From: Helopsaltes ochotensis | Lineage: Eukaryota > Chordata > Aves > Passeriformes > Locustellidae | NCBI GenBank assembly: GCA_013400155.1 | Contig: VXBM01000336.1 | Span: 661,293 to 725,292 of the forward strand | Length of the DNA: 64,000 nt | Reading direction: 5' to 3' | Part shown: piece by piece, positions 39,241 through 52,000 of the stretch | Layout of the letters: every line of letters begins with the position of its first letter | How positions within the stretch are numbered: position 1 is the stretch's first letter | Position numbers and translations under genes: made by a program | Notes under the pieces: model-generated | What the model was told of the DNA's origin: nothing | The model's database searches: none | Seen by the model: the letters and a program-made list of their open reading frames with translations, nothing else

Positions 39241-39371
39241 GCTTGTATAGATGATAACGTAGATATGGTGAAATTTCTGGTGGAAAATGGAGCAAATATT
39301 AATCAACCAGATAATGAAGGCTGGATACCTCTACATGCAGCTGCTTCCTGTGGATATCTTGATATAGCAGA
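39241..39371 (+). CDS. PPP1R12A: PPP1R12A (MYPT1) internal exon, ankyrin repeats 2-3
   Basis: MYPT1 is the regulatory subunit of myosin light-chain phosphatase. It holds the PP1 delta/beta catalytic subunit and targets it to phosphorylated myosin in smooth muscle and non-muscle cells. This 131-base exon starts in phase 0 (GCT TGT ATA GAT) and encodes 43 codons plus two bases, beginning ACIDDNVDMVKFLVENGAN and ending GYLDIA plus the GA of a split Glu codon. The NEGWIPLHAAASCGYLDIAE segment carries the ankyrin signature (G-x-PLHxAA..G). It spans the end of ankyrin repeat 2 and most of repeat 3, roughly human residues 80-123. The acceptor is TTTGTAG at 39234-39240 and the donor is GTAAGA at 39372. 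Val-Asp-Met, Ile-Asn-Gln-Pro and Trp-Ile-Pro fit PPP1R12A better than the paralogue PPP1R12B as I remember it. There are no stops or frameshifts. Confidence 0.97.
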
Positions 39372-40956
39372 GTAAGACTTTTTCCTGTATTTTTAAAATC
39401 TATGTATTTTGCTAATATATTGCTAGAGGGTGAATAGAAACAGATGGTATTCATAAATTGTGTTTTTAGTTGCCTCTGGAATGTGTAGTGAGGAAGAACG
39501 ATTTTATATTGTGTGTTGATTGTAAAGTGTGCTGCGTCTGTAACTTTGCCTGTTGCATTTTCTCTTTCTGGTTTTTTTACATAATTGCATATTAGGTAGA
39601 TGCAAACATAAATATAAGACTGCCTATGGCTGTCAGATTATTTCTTTATATTATTTTTTTCTGTAGAAAGCTTTTTATGGGGGAAGGCTCAGGGACAATG
39701 TTCCAAATTGCATTTAGTAGTCTGAAATATTATTTTATATATATATATAATTATATTAATATTTCTATGCTATGCAGATGTTTGATGCTGTAATCCCCCT
39801 TGCATGAGTACTGGAAGTGTTTACTTCTTGACTATACTATGACAAGAATTTCCTTGCAAAATGAGATAATATAAGCCTTTCTTCAGTTTAGTGGAAGTGA
39901 AACACTTGCCTTTATTCTACAAGAGGAAAAAGTTTAGTTAAGTGATCTTGGTTTGGCATTGCAGCCAAACATAGGCAATTGTTCAGGAAAGAGAGAGCAA
40001 TGTCCCTTGTGCAGTGAACAGTTTTTCCATATTGACTTGGAAATCTGAGATCTATCTGGTTCTTATTCTCTCAGATTGGAGCAGAACCTTACTGTATATT
40101 TTCTATAGATAGCCTTTAGAGAAATGGGATTATTGAGCTATAGTCCTTTGGGATGTGAGACATCTAAGTTGTTGGAAGAGCAGTGTTTCTAAGGTGCATG
40201 GAGTTTTGAAGATGAACAAATTTCCTTATACAGCTGAGAAAGATAAGCTGATGTGAGTGGAGCAATATTTATAGTTGATGAGGCCCATAGAGTTTAGATC
40301 TTCTTCAGACTGCTTCTTCAGGGTCTCAGCTTCAAATAATTTACACAAATGAATTCTACAAATCATAATTTGCAGCTGAAGGAAAACTGAGGGAAGGATG
40401 ATATAATAAACTACCAGAGATTAGAAATTTTATTTTGGTTAATCTACAGTATGTGCTGGATCCAGCATCTGCTTTTGTGAAGATGCATTCCTGGGAAGCA
40501 TGAGAATCGGTGTTTTGTGCATGCCTGTGACTGCATCTGATGTATTTTACTTCTAGCACCTACTTTATGCAAGAGGGAAGACAGTCAGGAAATGAGTTCT
40601 AGTGTTTTCTAAGTTTGTTAATAAAGGGCTGGGGACAGTCTGACTTGCACTTCCTTTTCTCATCCTCCTGTGGCACTGCCTGTTACGCAGCTTTTAGTGC
40701 TTCTCAAACTGGGGGCTTGACAATCTTGTTTCTGCTTCTTCTGCAGCCATCTTAATTTTTCTTGGGGCTTTCTTCCTTCCTTCCAACTGTTTAGTTGTAA
40801 TTTACTTATTGAAATAGCACAACTCTTTTAAATCGTCCAAATATGCAAAATTAGTTAATATATAGAATTTGATTATTTTGGGCTTGTATGTCTCAAAACC
40901 CAAAATTATATTCAAGAAAGCAACTAAACTAGGAGATTCTAACTAATCTTAAAATT
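39372..40956. other. Intron 2, first 1.6 kb, no recognised elements
   Basis: AT-rich sequence with a TA dinucleotide run at 39735-39750 and otherwise nothing I can name. Confidence 0.65.
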
Positions 40957-41136
40957 ACAGAGTATTTGAGTTGACATGGACCTTTCATAAGTCATCTAGT
41001 CCAACCCCTCTGCAATGAGCAGGGACATCTCCAACTAGCTCAGGTTATTCAGAGCTCTGTTCAACTTGGCCTTGAACAACTCCAGGAATGGGGCATCTCT
41101 GACTTCTCTGGACAACCTGTTTCTGGTGTTTCATCA
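40957..41136 (-). mobile_element. Older CR1 LINE, 3' segment (copy G, left piece)
   Basis: Reverse complement of a CR1 3' end: 'cagagtatttgagttgacat', 'catctagtccaacccctctg' and 'cctctgacttctctggac'-like blocks. The sequence stops at GTGTTTCATCA and resumes at 42387 with CATTCACAGTGAAG. Joined, the two pieces restore the usual CR1 spacing between the '..gtgcctcacca' and 'ccctcacagtaaag' blocks, so a later element split this copy. Confidence 0.92.
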
Positions 41137-42386
41137 TAAAATCATTTGCATTGGAAAACACTTCCAAGATCACTGCGTCCAACCTTTGACTGAACACCAC
41201 CACGACAACTGAACCATAGCGCTGGCATGTCCGGTTGTTCCTTCCGTGCTTCCGGGGACGGTGGCTCCACAGCCTCTCTGGGCAGCCTGTTCCAATGCTG
41301 AGCTACCCTTCTCAGTGAGCAAAGTCTTCCTGATGTCCAGCCTGAACCTCCCTGGCTCAGCTTGAGGCCATTTCCTTTTGTCCTGTCCCTGTTGCCTGGG
41401 AGAAGAGACCAACCCCACCTGGCTACAGCTTTCTTTGAGGTGGCTGGAGAGAGGACTCCCCTAAGCCTCCTTTTCTCCAGGCTAAACAACCCCAGCTGCC
41501 TCAGCCACTCCTCCAGACCCTTGTCCTTGTGCTGCAGACCCTTTTCCCAGCCTTGCTGCCCTTCTCTGGGCATTTTCCAGCACCTCAGTGTCTTTCTTGT
41601 AGTCATGGGCCCAGAAGCAGACACAGGACTCAAGGTGTGGCCTCACCAGTGCCAAGTACAGGGGCCCTGCTCCTGCTGGCCGCACTATTGCTGATCCAGG
41701 CCAGGATGCCCCTGGCCTTCTTGGCCACCTGGGCACACGCTGGCTCATGTTCAGCTGCTGTCACCAGCATCCCCAGCTACTTCATCCCTTGGGCATTTTC
41801 CAGCCACTCTGTCCCCAGCCTGTGCCACTGCCTGGGGTTGTTGTGACCCAGGTGCAGGACCCAGCACTTGGCGTTATTGAACCTCATCCAGCTGGCCTCA
41901 GTCCACGGATCCAGCCTGTCCAGATCCCTCTGCAGAGCCTTCCTGTCCTCCAGCAGATCAACACTGCTGCTGAACTTGGTGTTATCTGCAAACTGACTGA
42001 AGGTGCCATTGATCCCCTTGATCAGATCATCCATAAAGATAATAAACAGGACTGGCTCCAATACAGAGCCCTGGAGAGCACCAACCACCAGCTGGATGTA
42101 ACTCAGTTCTTCACCACTCTCTGGGTGCATCTATCCAGACAATTTTTTATCCAGCAAAGAATGCACCTGACCAGGCCATGAGGAGCCAGTTTCTCCCGTA
42201 CAATGCTGAGAGAAAGCGTCAAAAGCTTTTCTGAAGTCCTGGTAGACAATATTTATGGCCTTTCTCATCCAGTTGATGGGTCATGTGGTCATAGAAGGGA
42301 CATCAGGTTGGTCAAGCATGTTGGTCAGTCAGGTTGGTTTGCCTTTCCTAAAACCGTGATGGGTGGGCTTGATCCCTTGTAGATGA
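41137..42386 (-). mobile_element. Younger CR1 LINE inserted into copy G (copy H)
   Basis: A minus-strand CR1 of about 1.25 kb with its 3' end at 41137 (octamer-like ATCATAAAATCAT) and a truncated 5' end at about 42386. The minus strand encodes degraded ORF2. A reverse-transcriptase segment reads LQGSVLEPVLFIIFMDDL, then FADN at 41981-41992 where the catalytic motif should be F/YADD, so the second catalytic Asp is replaced by Asn. It is followed by LQRDLDRLDPWTEASWMRFN and CWVLHLGHNNPRQWHRLG. Several frames are long but interrupted. The copy cannot be active. Confidence 0.95.
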
Positions 42387-42535
42387 CATTCACAGTGAAG
42401 AATTTCTTCTTAATACCCAATCAAAACCTTCCTCTTTCAGTTAGAAGCTATTCCCCTTTTCCTGTGGCTACATGTCCTTGTTAAAAGTTCCTCTCCAGTT
42501 CTCCTTAGGTACGAGAGGGCTGCAGTAAGGTGTAT
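42387..42535 (-). mobile_element. Older CR1 LINE (copy G, right piece)
   Basis: Continuation of the CR1 broken at 41136: CATTCACAGTGAAGAATTTC, 'ttcagttagaagctattccc', 'gttaaaagttcctctccagt' and 'cttaggtacgagagggctgc', in the normal CR1 order and orientation. It fades into unique sequence near 42535. Confidence 0.9.
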
Positions 42536-45500
42536 ATGTGTGCTGTAATGTACACGTTACTCTTAAGTAGTCTCTGCTGCTACTCAGATATTCCTGAGTG
42601 AGTGCACCCATGTGTTGGAGATCTGTGAGAAGTACAGAATATGGAGGTGGTAGGGAGCTTCTCTGAAAAAAACTGGATATTTCAGGAAGCCACTGCTTCA
42701 ACAATGGTTTTGCCTTGGTCCCATGCTAATTGCTGGTGGGCCGAGTGAATTTGTGGCATGGCTTCCCACTTGTTGGGATTTTATTTTGCTCTGAACTATC
42801 TGGTCAGTGGGCTTGTCATTGCAGTGGGCTTGTCCCTGTTATCCTCCACTGTGTTCACCAGTCCTGTGACAGCTTCTCCCAGCACTATCTCCTGTGCCAT
42901 TTCAGTTTTCTGCTCCAAGAGAATAGCCATCTTCTCTTGAGTATGCTTCCTGTCTCTTCTAAAAAAATGCATCTTCCACTTTTAGAAATGTTTGTCTTGT
43001 AGAAGGCCACTTCAAGTGAAATACAGCAAAGAACATAGTTTAGTGTGTAATAAAGTGTCAGCTGCCTGCAAAGGGGGAGCTGTGTTGTAAAAGTAAAATT
43101 TCTGACATGGAAGGCAATTGCTCCGGTTGTTTCTGACATCTTTAAATGCTGGGAATGTTTCAGCTTACTGGAAATCCTTTGAATACTTTAATTATAGAAT
43201 TGTCTATTTAGGTTGCTGTTTAGTTTATGATTATGTGAATCACCTCACAAGTAATTGTAATATGAATATGTGTTAGATCAAAATTCTTCAACATTGCTAG
43301 AACAGGTGGATTTTGTTCTCTTTTTTGTTCTCCATTCTTTTTCATACACAGAAAGCTTTACCCAAAGCTTTTTTTTTTCACTGATGTGTTAGTGTGAATT
43401 AACAAATCAACATGAAATACTTTGTAAAATTATTACAGTTAGTAATAATAGTTATGTAAAAAGAAACTTGAATGCAGGAGGACTTGAACAGAAATTTCAT
43501 GTGCATTCTTTAATATGGTATTTAATGGGTGAGACCTTTAAATTTACCTTTGTATGGGTATTTTCTTGTGTATAATGAATTATTTTATCTGATAGATCTC
43601 TTCTATGGTTGAAAAGTTTGTAGATTATTTCAGTATCAGGGAATAAACAAATAACTTTTCTTGAATGCAAAAAAAAGTAATGGAGGAAGGGAAAACAGTG
43701 CAAAGTGTCATTTAAGAAATAATTTTAAAATGTTTAGTTTTTAATTTCTCTCTGCTATGTTTTCTACCAGATTAAAATAAATCTGAAGTAGTAGAAATTT
43801 TTCTTTTGTTCAATAATTAAAGTTTGTGTTAAAAGTTATTTTCTTGTGGCCACAAGGCCTAGTTGTGAGTGTGTAGTTGATGCATTTTGAACCTTGTTTG
43901 CAGCTGTTCAGAGGCTACTATACAGTTATACTACTTAAATAAGAATGCTTTTTCATTTTACCCAGAATGAAAGATGCATCTTCCAAGAGGTATAAGAAAT
44001 GTATTTTTCAAAACTAACATAAAGTCAGTGACAGTTACAGTTTTGTTGCAAAAAAAATTCCCAAAAACCAAAGGCGGAAAGAGATGTCTCTTGAAGGGAG
44101 GGTAGCATTTTCATACCCTCATGTAGTAGGTATTACAAAGGGAATACACGGGAAATACATACTTACAGATGGAATCTGATTAAGAAATTCCATTAAAGCA
44201 GTTGGAAAGGTATTATGTAAAAAGTAGCATGTATTTGGTCTACTTCTATCCTCCTTGGAGATTTTGTCTGGAGGTGTTAACTAGATACTTGGAGTAACTT
44301 TGTATGGTAGCTTTTATGTTTGAGAAGCATGTTTGATACCCGTAGTTTCCTACCCATACAAATCCTAAGACTTAGCACAGTTTCAAAATGCACCTTCTTT
44401 ATTTACGAGGTTTTAAAGGCTGAAGCATATGATTACAGTCAGAAACAGAAAAACATCTCAAGTTGAGTCCCCTCAGTCAGTTTATTTAGGAAGAGAATAA
44501 TAGTTTGATCAACTCGGCTGCTGTAAAACACAGCTCACCCACTTCTCCTTTCTGCCTAAAGTTTTCTATGTTGTATATCCCCTCCTTCCCCTAATTTAAA
44601 GCAGACTTTAAAAGGCTTGTGTGTAACCGCAGGCTTGCGGCTGGTGCCCATCTGTTCTTCCGGACTCCAGACACCTGAAAGTGAACCCAGCCAAACTCGT
44701 TTGCTGAAGCCTTTGCAAACCATTGTCCCAGGGTCTCCCTATTTTAGTAACAGTCCATTAAGACTAAATGAGTGATCCTTGTCTGATAGACAGAGGACTC
44801 CGAGATAATCCTGCAAACCTGTAGTTGGATATCTAGATGTTCAGTGATAGGTGGTTTTCTTGCAGCTCTAATTGCCTTGGCGTCACTGCTGTGGGTGCTG
44901 CCTGGTAGTGATTCCTGCCTGTGGTACAGGACCAGCGCTCATCTGGCAACAGCTAGTCAAGAGGCTTCAGTGGAGTTTGACAGCATGATTCAAGTGATCT
45001 GACTTGAGACTATTGCAGAAACAGGCAGATACTCACTTCCGCCCTTGGTTTTGCCTCCTCCACCTTCCCTCTTGCATTATCTAATGATCACATAACAATG
45101 TGGGAACTATAAGCACAAGAATAGCCTTCAGGGGCTTTGGAGGCTTTATTCTCTTTTGGATCACTGAGCTGACCTGGCTTGCCAGCAGCACTTGGCATAG
45201 ATATGGGGTAAAAAGAAATGTCTAAGCTGCTTTTCAGACATATCTTGTACTTCTGATCAGAAGCCTGGCTGACTAGAGCTGCCTGTTCAGTGGTGGAGTC
45301 CCATGCTTCATCTCCCACCTCATGAGCCTGAACCACTTGGTACTGTTCACTGTTCTTTCATGATATCTGTGGTGTTGGTGCCAGAAAGTATGTTTCAAAG
45401 CAGTTGTTTTTAAACCATTTTCTCTCGAAGTTTTAATAACTTGATCATCTGGAGCTGTTTCTTACTTACTAGTGAGTTTTGAACCTAAACTCTTCTAGTG

Positions 45501-48500
45501 TAACCCATTTTAATCCTGAAGAGCAAAACACTGTTCAGACAAAGCACGTTAATAAAAATGTCAGGGATGGCTCCTATCTCCTTCAGCTTGGTTCCAAGTT
45601 ATGGTTTTAATTAGGTGAGTAGGAAGTGATATTGGTAGTGATACATTCAGAAATGGATCTTCGGAGAATAATCAGAAATTTGGATTTTTGAATGACAACC
45701 TTGTGTCACTTGTGGTCTGAGGTAAACCAAGTGCAAACTGATGATGCAAACTGGTATGGGCTTTTACAAGGATGCTTCAAGGTGAAGGGATGTTCTTTGT
45801 CAGGATCCAAAACACCAGGAATGTTAATACTAGGACATTTAAAAACTAGGAAATATTAACTGGAGGTTAGAATTAAAAAGGAAAAGCAGACAAAGATGAA
45901 ACATCAAACAACCCACTCAAGAAGATGAGGACTTCAGATGGATAAAACAAGCCATGTGACAAACTAAAAACAGGAAAAGAATATATATTCCCAGCCAGGG
46001 AAAAACAGCTCTTCTAGAAGAATGACTAACTCTTACAAGTTGATACTGGTAAAGCTGCACTGTTTGTTTTGAGAGCTGTGAAAAGGTCACTGCAGGCTTT
46101 AGAAGATTTTCAGTTAATTTCCATTTGCTGCCTTCTTTCTGGAAAAAGAAATTGGGAAAAAAACATGTGTCCCCTAGCATCCTTTCCCTCAAGGCAAAAG
46201 TGTGCAACATAAAAGTTCCTCCTTTTCCAGACTTGTACTAGTTATCTGCAAAGATAAAGCTAAATTCTGTTAGATGAACTAGTGGAGGGACTGGGAGAAG
46301 ATCAGTGAGGTAGTATCAGCTGGCATTTTCTTTTATGAAGATCTACTGGGGCAGTGTCCAGCATGTTTTTGCTGTGTATATGTATGTCCTGAGAATAATT
46401 AAGTGCTAATGAAATTATTAAGGTTGATGGTGAAGTTCCCTTTTTGAAATTGTGTCATTATGTGGTAGAGTTTAATCTTTTCTGCTGTGTAGCTGTGATC
46501 TGATGTGTGGAGAAAACCCACCTGATAGAAATACACAGTAAAATATGGTTGATGGGAAACTATAGGACTTAACCAATTTTCATATGTTTTTGTTCAGATG
46601 AGGGAATCAAGCAGAGCTGGTCACTGTAGAATGCACAAAGAGTGTGCTCTATAGCTGCCTTATTTCAGATTGGATTACTGTGTACATCTCTGCTTGTCAC
46701 CCTAAATATTTTTAGTTTCTGTGTTAGTATTTATTAAGTGTTCCTGGTCTTCTAAAGGAAAATGTAATGGAAATTAAGTTCAGAGATATCTTCCTCAGGA
46801 AGATGATTTAATGGAAAATACCATTTTTTCTTCTAGCAGTTTAGCAGTTCATTCAGTCTAATGAAAGGTCAAGGGACTAATGCCCATTGTAACACTCAGA
46901 GCATTCTTAATTTTTGTCTGAAAGAGAATTTGAAAATGGAGCTGATATCTAAAAAAAACTGTCCTGCTTTGAGAAGTGAAATAGGAGAGATCTTACTTGT
47001 TTCTCACAAAACATTGATTTTATTGTTATCCTGAGAACAATTTAGAGTAGATGCCATACATCTGAATTCTGAAGTTGGATGTGGTACATATGGAAGAGAA
47101 CAGGTAAAGAAGAGTGATAGATAGGGGAACCTGAGAGCTGGGAGAGACTCATGAGAAACAGCACTCAGGTCCTTCCTGGCTGATACCTTGTAACTGCCCA
47201 TTGCCACCAGTGAAGTTCCTGCTTTCTAGGCAGGGCTAGAACATGGAAGAACAGCTCTAGATAGATACATGAGCAACCAAGTCCTGAATTGCATAAATGT
47301 TTGGTGAGTATGGCATATGTGTGAGGGCCTCATCAACCAAATTAAAATTGCTGTATGACAGAGGTGGTGATAGATTCTCTTTAGACAGTGGAATCTATGG
47401 AATTATTAGTGCTGTTGACCACTGAACGTAGTATTTATTGAGTTATCTGATATACAAATAATTCAATTCTCAGCAAAGTTGGTTTTGAGGATTGTTTTCT
47501 AGGAGAAAACAAGGTTGTGGTATAGATTGTCACTTCTGAACATCTCAGTTTTTATTTTCTTTCAGCTTTTACTTGAGTGGTTTTCTCTGTTGTTAGTTTG
47601 ACCCTGTTCTGGCACATACAGTAGACTTTTTAGTGACACTAAAGCAATTTATGACCTACTTATCCTGTCTTAAAGCCATGTCTTTTGTTGGCTATCCTAA
47701 ACTGTGTCATTTCAGTGCAAATGATCCTAATCTGCATGTGTTTTTCTAGTCTTATCCCTGACTGAGGCAGGATAAAAGATGCCTGCATTCTTCTAAAAAG
47801 TATGTAGATGTAGCCATGGTATCTCTATACACATAAGGGCTGCTGTGCATTGGTGAAGATGAGTTATTTGGATACAACTCAGATACTACAACACAGAAAT
47901 GGGAGGGTTTTCTATAAACAATGGATATGATGGGAAAAATATATTAAAAAGACATATTTGAAACCTCTCTATTAGAGACAAGATACTTTTTATCAAATTT
48001 GAATGAAGAGTAGGACTTTCTTTTGGAAGAAGAGTGATTTCAAGGCAATTCAAAGCGGACTGAACATGTAAACAATTGCTATGAAGTGCAGATTGCTGGT
48101 ATCTAAGTGGGGGTCAGACTAAGTTCAGTACTACTGAGTGATGCTAGAAACTGCACTGTGATAGTAAGGTTGCCCTACAGAGGGGTTTGCTTACTATATT
48201 GTTATGTAATATAATTACAAATATGATAAGTTCTGTTTGTAGTAGTTATGTATATGCTAAAATCTGTTTAACACAGGAAAATAATTGATCTTGATTTAGT
48301 TTTTTCTGATCTAAATGAGAACTTGTGGCTGTTGGATAAAAATAAGCCTGTTAAGTCCATACTCATAACTTCTGCTGAAATAGAAACCTACAGGTAAAAT
48401 CATTATTTTTGATGCTACCATACCCAAACATAGCAATGCTGCTTTTGGCATAAGGCAGGAGGGATGGTGAGCTGCTGGTGAGATCACCTCCTGTCAGCTG

Positions 48501-48925
48501 AGGAAAGTGGGAAGTAGCACGGTCTTCCTTCTTCCCCCTCTCCTGCCTCCCATGTTGCTGTTACCTCTTCTTCTCAACCACTGTAATTCAATCCCAGTTG
48601 TTCACTTTGATGACTGTTCTGTAAATCACCACAAATGCTTCAAGACTTGCTATGGGAAAGCATTCCAAGTGTAGTGTTGTCAGCTGGAGTTACAGTATGA
48701 CCTCTGCAGCTGCAACGAGACATTTTTCCTACTAAGCCTTCACTTTTGCACAATATGCTGCTAACTTCAAAATGAGTACTTGTTAATAAAGTGCATCATG
48801 AAAATAACATTTGATATACACTTTAAAAATACTTCTTGTTTTGCTTCATTTCATTCCTGCTGAAATTTTTGTCCTGTATTCCTCCTGGCAATGCCAGGCT
48901 CCACTTCTGTTTTTTCTTGGGTGCT
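42536..48925. other. Intron 2, mostly unique sequence
   Basis: AT-rich intron. A region at about 44620-45350 is somewhat less AT-rich than its surroundings but matches nothing I recognise. No exon, RNA gene or mobile element is supported. Confidence 0.6.
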
Positions 48926-49075
48926 GGTTTTTGTTTGGGTTGTTTTGGTTTTTTGGAGGGGTTTTTTGGTGTGTTTTTTGTTGGTTGGGGGTTTTTTGGT
49001 TTTTTTGGTTTTTTGGGGTTTTTTTGGGGGTTTTTTGGTTTTCTTGGGGTTTTTTTGGTTTGTTTTTCTTTTTAA
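48926..49075. repeat. G/T-only low-complexity tract with many GGGG runs
   Basis: About 150 bases consist almost only of G and T, alternating TTTTTT with GG to GGGGG. At least five G runs of four or more occur within about 90 bases, so the + strand could form G-quadruplexes. The long Phe/Gly/Trp-rich and, on the other strand, Lys/Pro/Thr-rich open frames here are artefacts of composition. Confidence 0.9.
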
Positions 49076-52000
49076 ATAGGCCATATGTTTCCCTATATGG
49101 TTTTCTTCATGTTTTCTACTTTACTTTCTTCACTCACTGTTTATTTTCACCTAAACGTTGCTCTGCCACCTCTCAAATGTCTTTCCCTCTATATGGATAA
49201 GGCAAAATATGAAGGCTTAGTTGCTTTTCAGATGCTGCAAGTAGGAATTTTTTCCTGTTCCATCTTTGCACTGTTGAGTTTAACTGACCACCTATGTACA
49301 AATATTTTTAGAGCTGGCTTCTTTCAGAGGTTTCTTGGAAGACAAGAGGACGAAAACTAACCAGATACTGTTATCTACATGGTTACTTTTATGCTCCTGC
49401 ATACCAAGAGGCAAGACAGATGGGATTCTATGTAGTGTTCTTCCTTAGGCATACAAGTTGCGGTGGAGGCTGAGAACAGCCAGCTATGTGCAAAATTCAG
49501 TGGTGTGTTGGTATATTAATGGAATGTTGGCTTCATAATCATAAATATGTTTTTTATATAGATACAATATTTAGAAGAGATAGAAAGTGCTTTTTACATA
49601 GGAAGATTTTTTTGTTTTGTTTTGCTGCTTTGGGAGTATTTGACAATTTTGAAGCAAAGATGTGTGTCAGTCCAAGATGCCTTTCATAAGAGCTTCACGA
49701 GAGAGAATCAGAAGCTGGATTTGATGCTATCTGCAAGAGCTATTGCATGTTGAAGGACATAAAAAAGTCTTAGCAAAGTGGTTGTTTATGAAAAAAGATA
49801 CATGCTTTAGTTTGGATTATCATGATGAAAATTGAAAATAAATGTCTTCTTTTGTTTGCTTAAAATCTTTGGGCCATTTTTTTCTCAACTATTTTTTGTT
49901 ATTCTCTTTTTAAGCATCTCTAACTATCAGAAATTCTTGGGTTTTGTGTTCTGCAGAGGAAATCATAAATTTACTGCAGGTCTCTTCTTGCTATTAGCTG
50001 TCTTAACATCATCACTCATGTATTTCAGGATAAATAATTGTCCAGTTATGCCAAATAACCCTAATTGGTCTGATTTAACTTGGTGTTTTGCATAGCTACT
50101 AGCTGATGCTACTGCTCATAGGGGGAGCATTCCTTTTTAGAAAGTGCTGCGGCATTCTTTTTTCAAAAGAGGAAAATGTGAGTGAAAGTCTTCTGGATTT
50201 TGCAAAGCAGCATAACCTTAAAAGTGCCTGATTTTTTTTTTTGTGATGTGATTTAAATGTCATCCCAGAAGCGTGTCTTTCCTGTGCCAGTCTCTGTTCA
50301 GTTTTAAATGTCCAGAGGCAGAATATTGAGGCACAGCAGTGACTGACAGTGTGGGATTGCATTTTGCAGAGTGCCTGAATAAGACATCCCTGTGAGTTTG
50401 ACTTTGTTTTTCAAGTCATTTGATTTATTTTCCTTTGGTCTTAAAATCACGCAGGAGAAAAGATTCTAGGCCCACTTGAATTGCAACCGCTTTGTTCCAA
50501 TGCTGAATTTGGGACCTTCAGTTTCTTTCACGAATTATAGATTCAGAAGAGAGAACTGCAGTAATGCCTCAGCTGTGGAGAAGAGTTGAGGAAAGTTCGT
50601 GTGGGTTTTCTCTCTAGGGAGTGAGGAGGGTCCCCCGCGGTGCAGAGCAGCAGCTCCTGCGGGCCCCTGCCCAGGCAGGCGGGGCTGGCGAGACCCGCCA
50701 TTGCCTGCCCCACCTTGCACGCTTTTTAAGGCTTTCCACCAAATGCTTGTAGGGATTACAACATAGCTTTCCAAAACGGTGAAGTTGTGGCTTTTTATCA
50801 GGACATTTATCTGGGGTTTGAATTACATTTTCAAAAGTGAGCATAACATTATGAAGGGTGCATGAGGGCGTGGTTGAGGGGTGGCTGTGCTCTGGCTGCT
50901 CATACCACTGGCAGAGGGCATATTTATACTGTGTACCACAACAAAATTTAGCATAATGTTACCCTAATGCTGCTGGATTTGCTTCATGTTTGTATTATTT
51001 TAAGACATTTAAGGAAAATAAAAAGACCGGGCCTTTCTTCCATATCTTATTTTGAGAATTGTATCCTTCTAATTCAAGAATCACATAGAAGCTATAATCC
51101 TATCTTTCAAAATGTTGTTCGTATGTATACTTCTGCTTACCTGGCCTTTAAGTGGTACTTTTGCTGAAAGTTAAATACCAAAAAAAAACCCCCAAACTGA
51201 TAAAACCAGACCAAAAAACCACTTCATTTGGAAATTACAAGTAATCTTGAGGTAACATTTCTACCTTGTCTGAGTTAATAACAATGTTAGAAAATCAGAA
51301 TGGAACTATTTTACAGTTAGAAAGTATTTTAAGAAATATTCCCAGGCATTTAAGGCAGTAGAAGGTCTGAGATGGATCAGTTTTTCAGTTTCAGTGTACT
51401 TCAACTTTAAAAAAAAATCAGAAATAGCAACATTAAAATTTTGTAATTTATTTTTTAGTTAAATGTCTCTTGAAGGTCTAATTGTTTGGCCAGAGTTATT
51501 ATAAATGTATTTTTATAAGTAATATGAATGTTTTACGAAGATACACTTTCAAAAGTACATTGATACTTTATATTAAAAAAAAAAACCAAATAGTGAAACA
51601 ATTCTGAAAGGCTTTTTATTTTTAGAAAGGCAATTAAAATACATGTTCCAAAAATGTCAGTTTTTAATTTTTTTCATTGCTTGTGTCTTCAAGTGAGGGT
51701 TTCCACAGCTGCATGAATACACTGATACTTTTTCAGTCTCTGGCTCCCTGTTATCATTCAGTTACGATACTCATGGAATTAATTTGAATTCCACCATGTA
51801 TGGATTTTTTTTTAAACCAGCTGGGTTTAGCTGAAATCTTAAATGTTAGCTAATTAGTTAAAAGTTCTTGGCAGACCCATTGTGCTGTTAGTTGGGGCCC
51901 CCACTATCAATTAGGCCACGTTTCCCAGGAAGGACACACTGAGCATGTTTATTTAAAATGTATATGTAACATTTTTTTAGGCCGGTCCCTCTCATCACAT

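Noticed and set aside
41777..42130. 117-codon reverse-transcriptase-like frame as a host gene
   Set aside because: It is part of a 5'-truncated CR1 ORF2 with a mutated active site and frameshifts around it, so it is a retrotransposon remnant, not a gene.
48811..49200. 129-codon Phe/Gly/Trp-rich frame and a Lys/Pro/Thr-rich frame opposite
   Set aside because: Both are translations of the G/T low-complexity tract and carry no protein signal.
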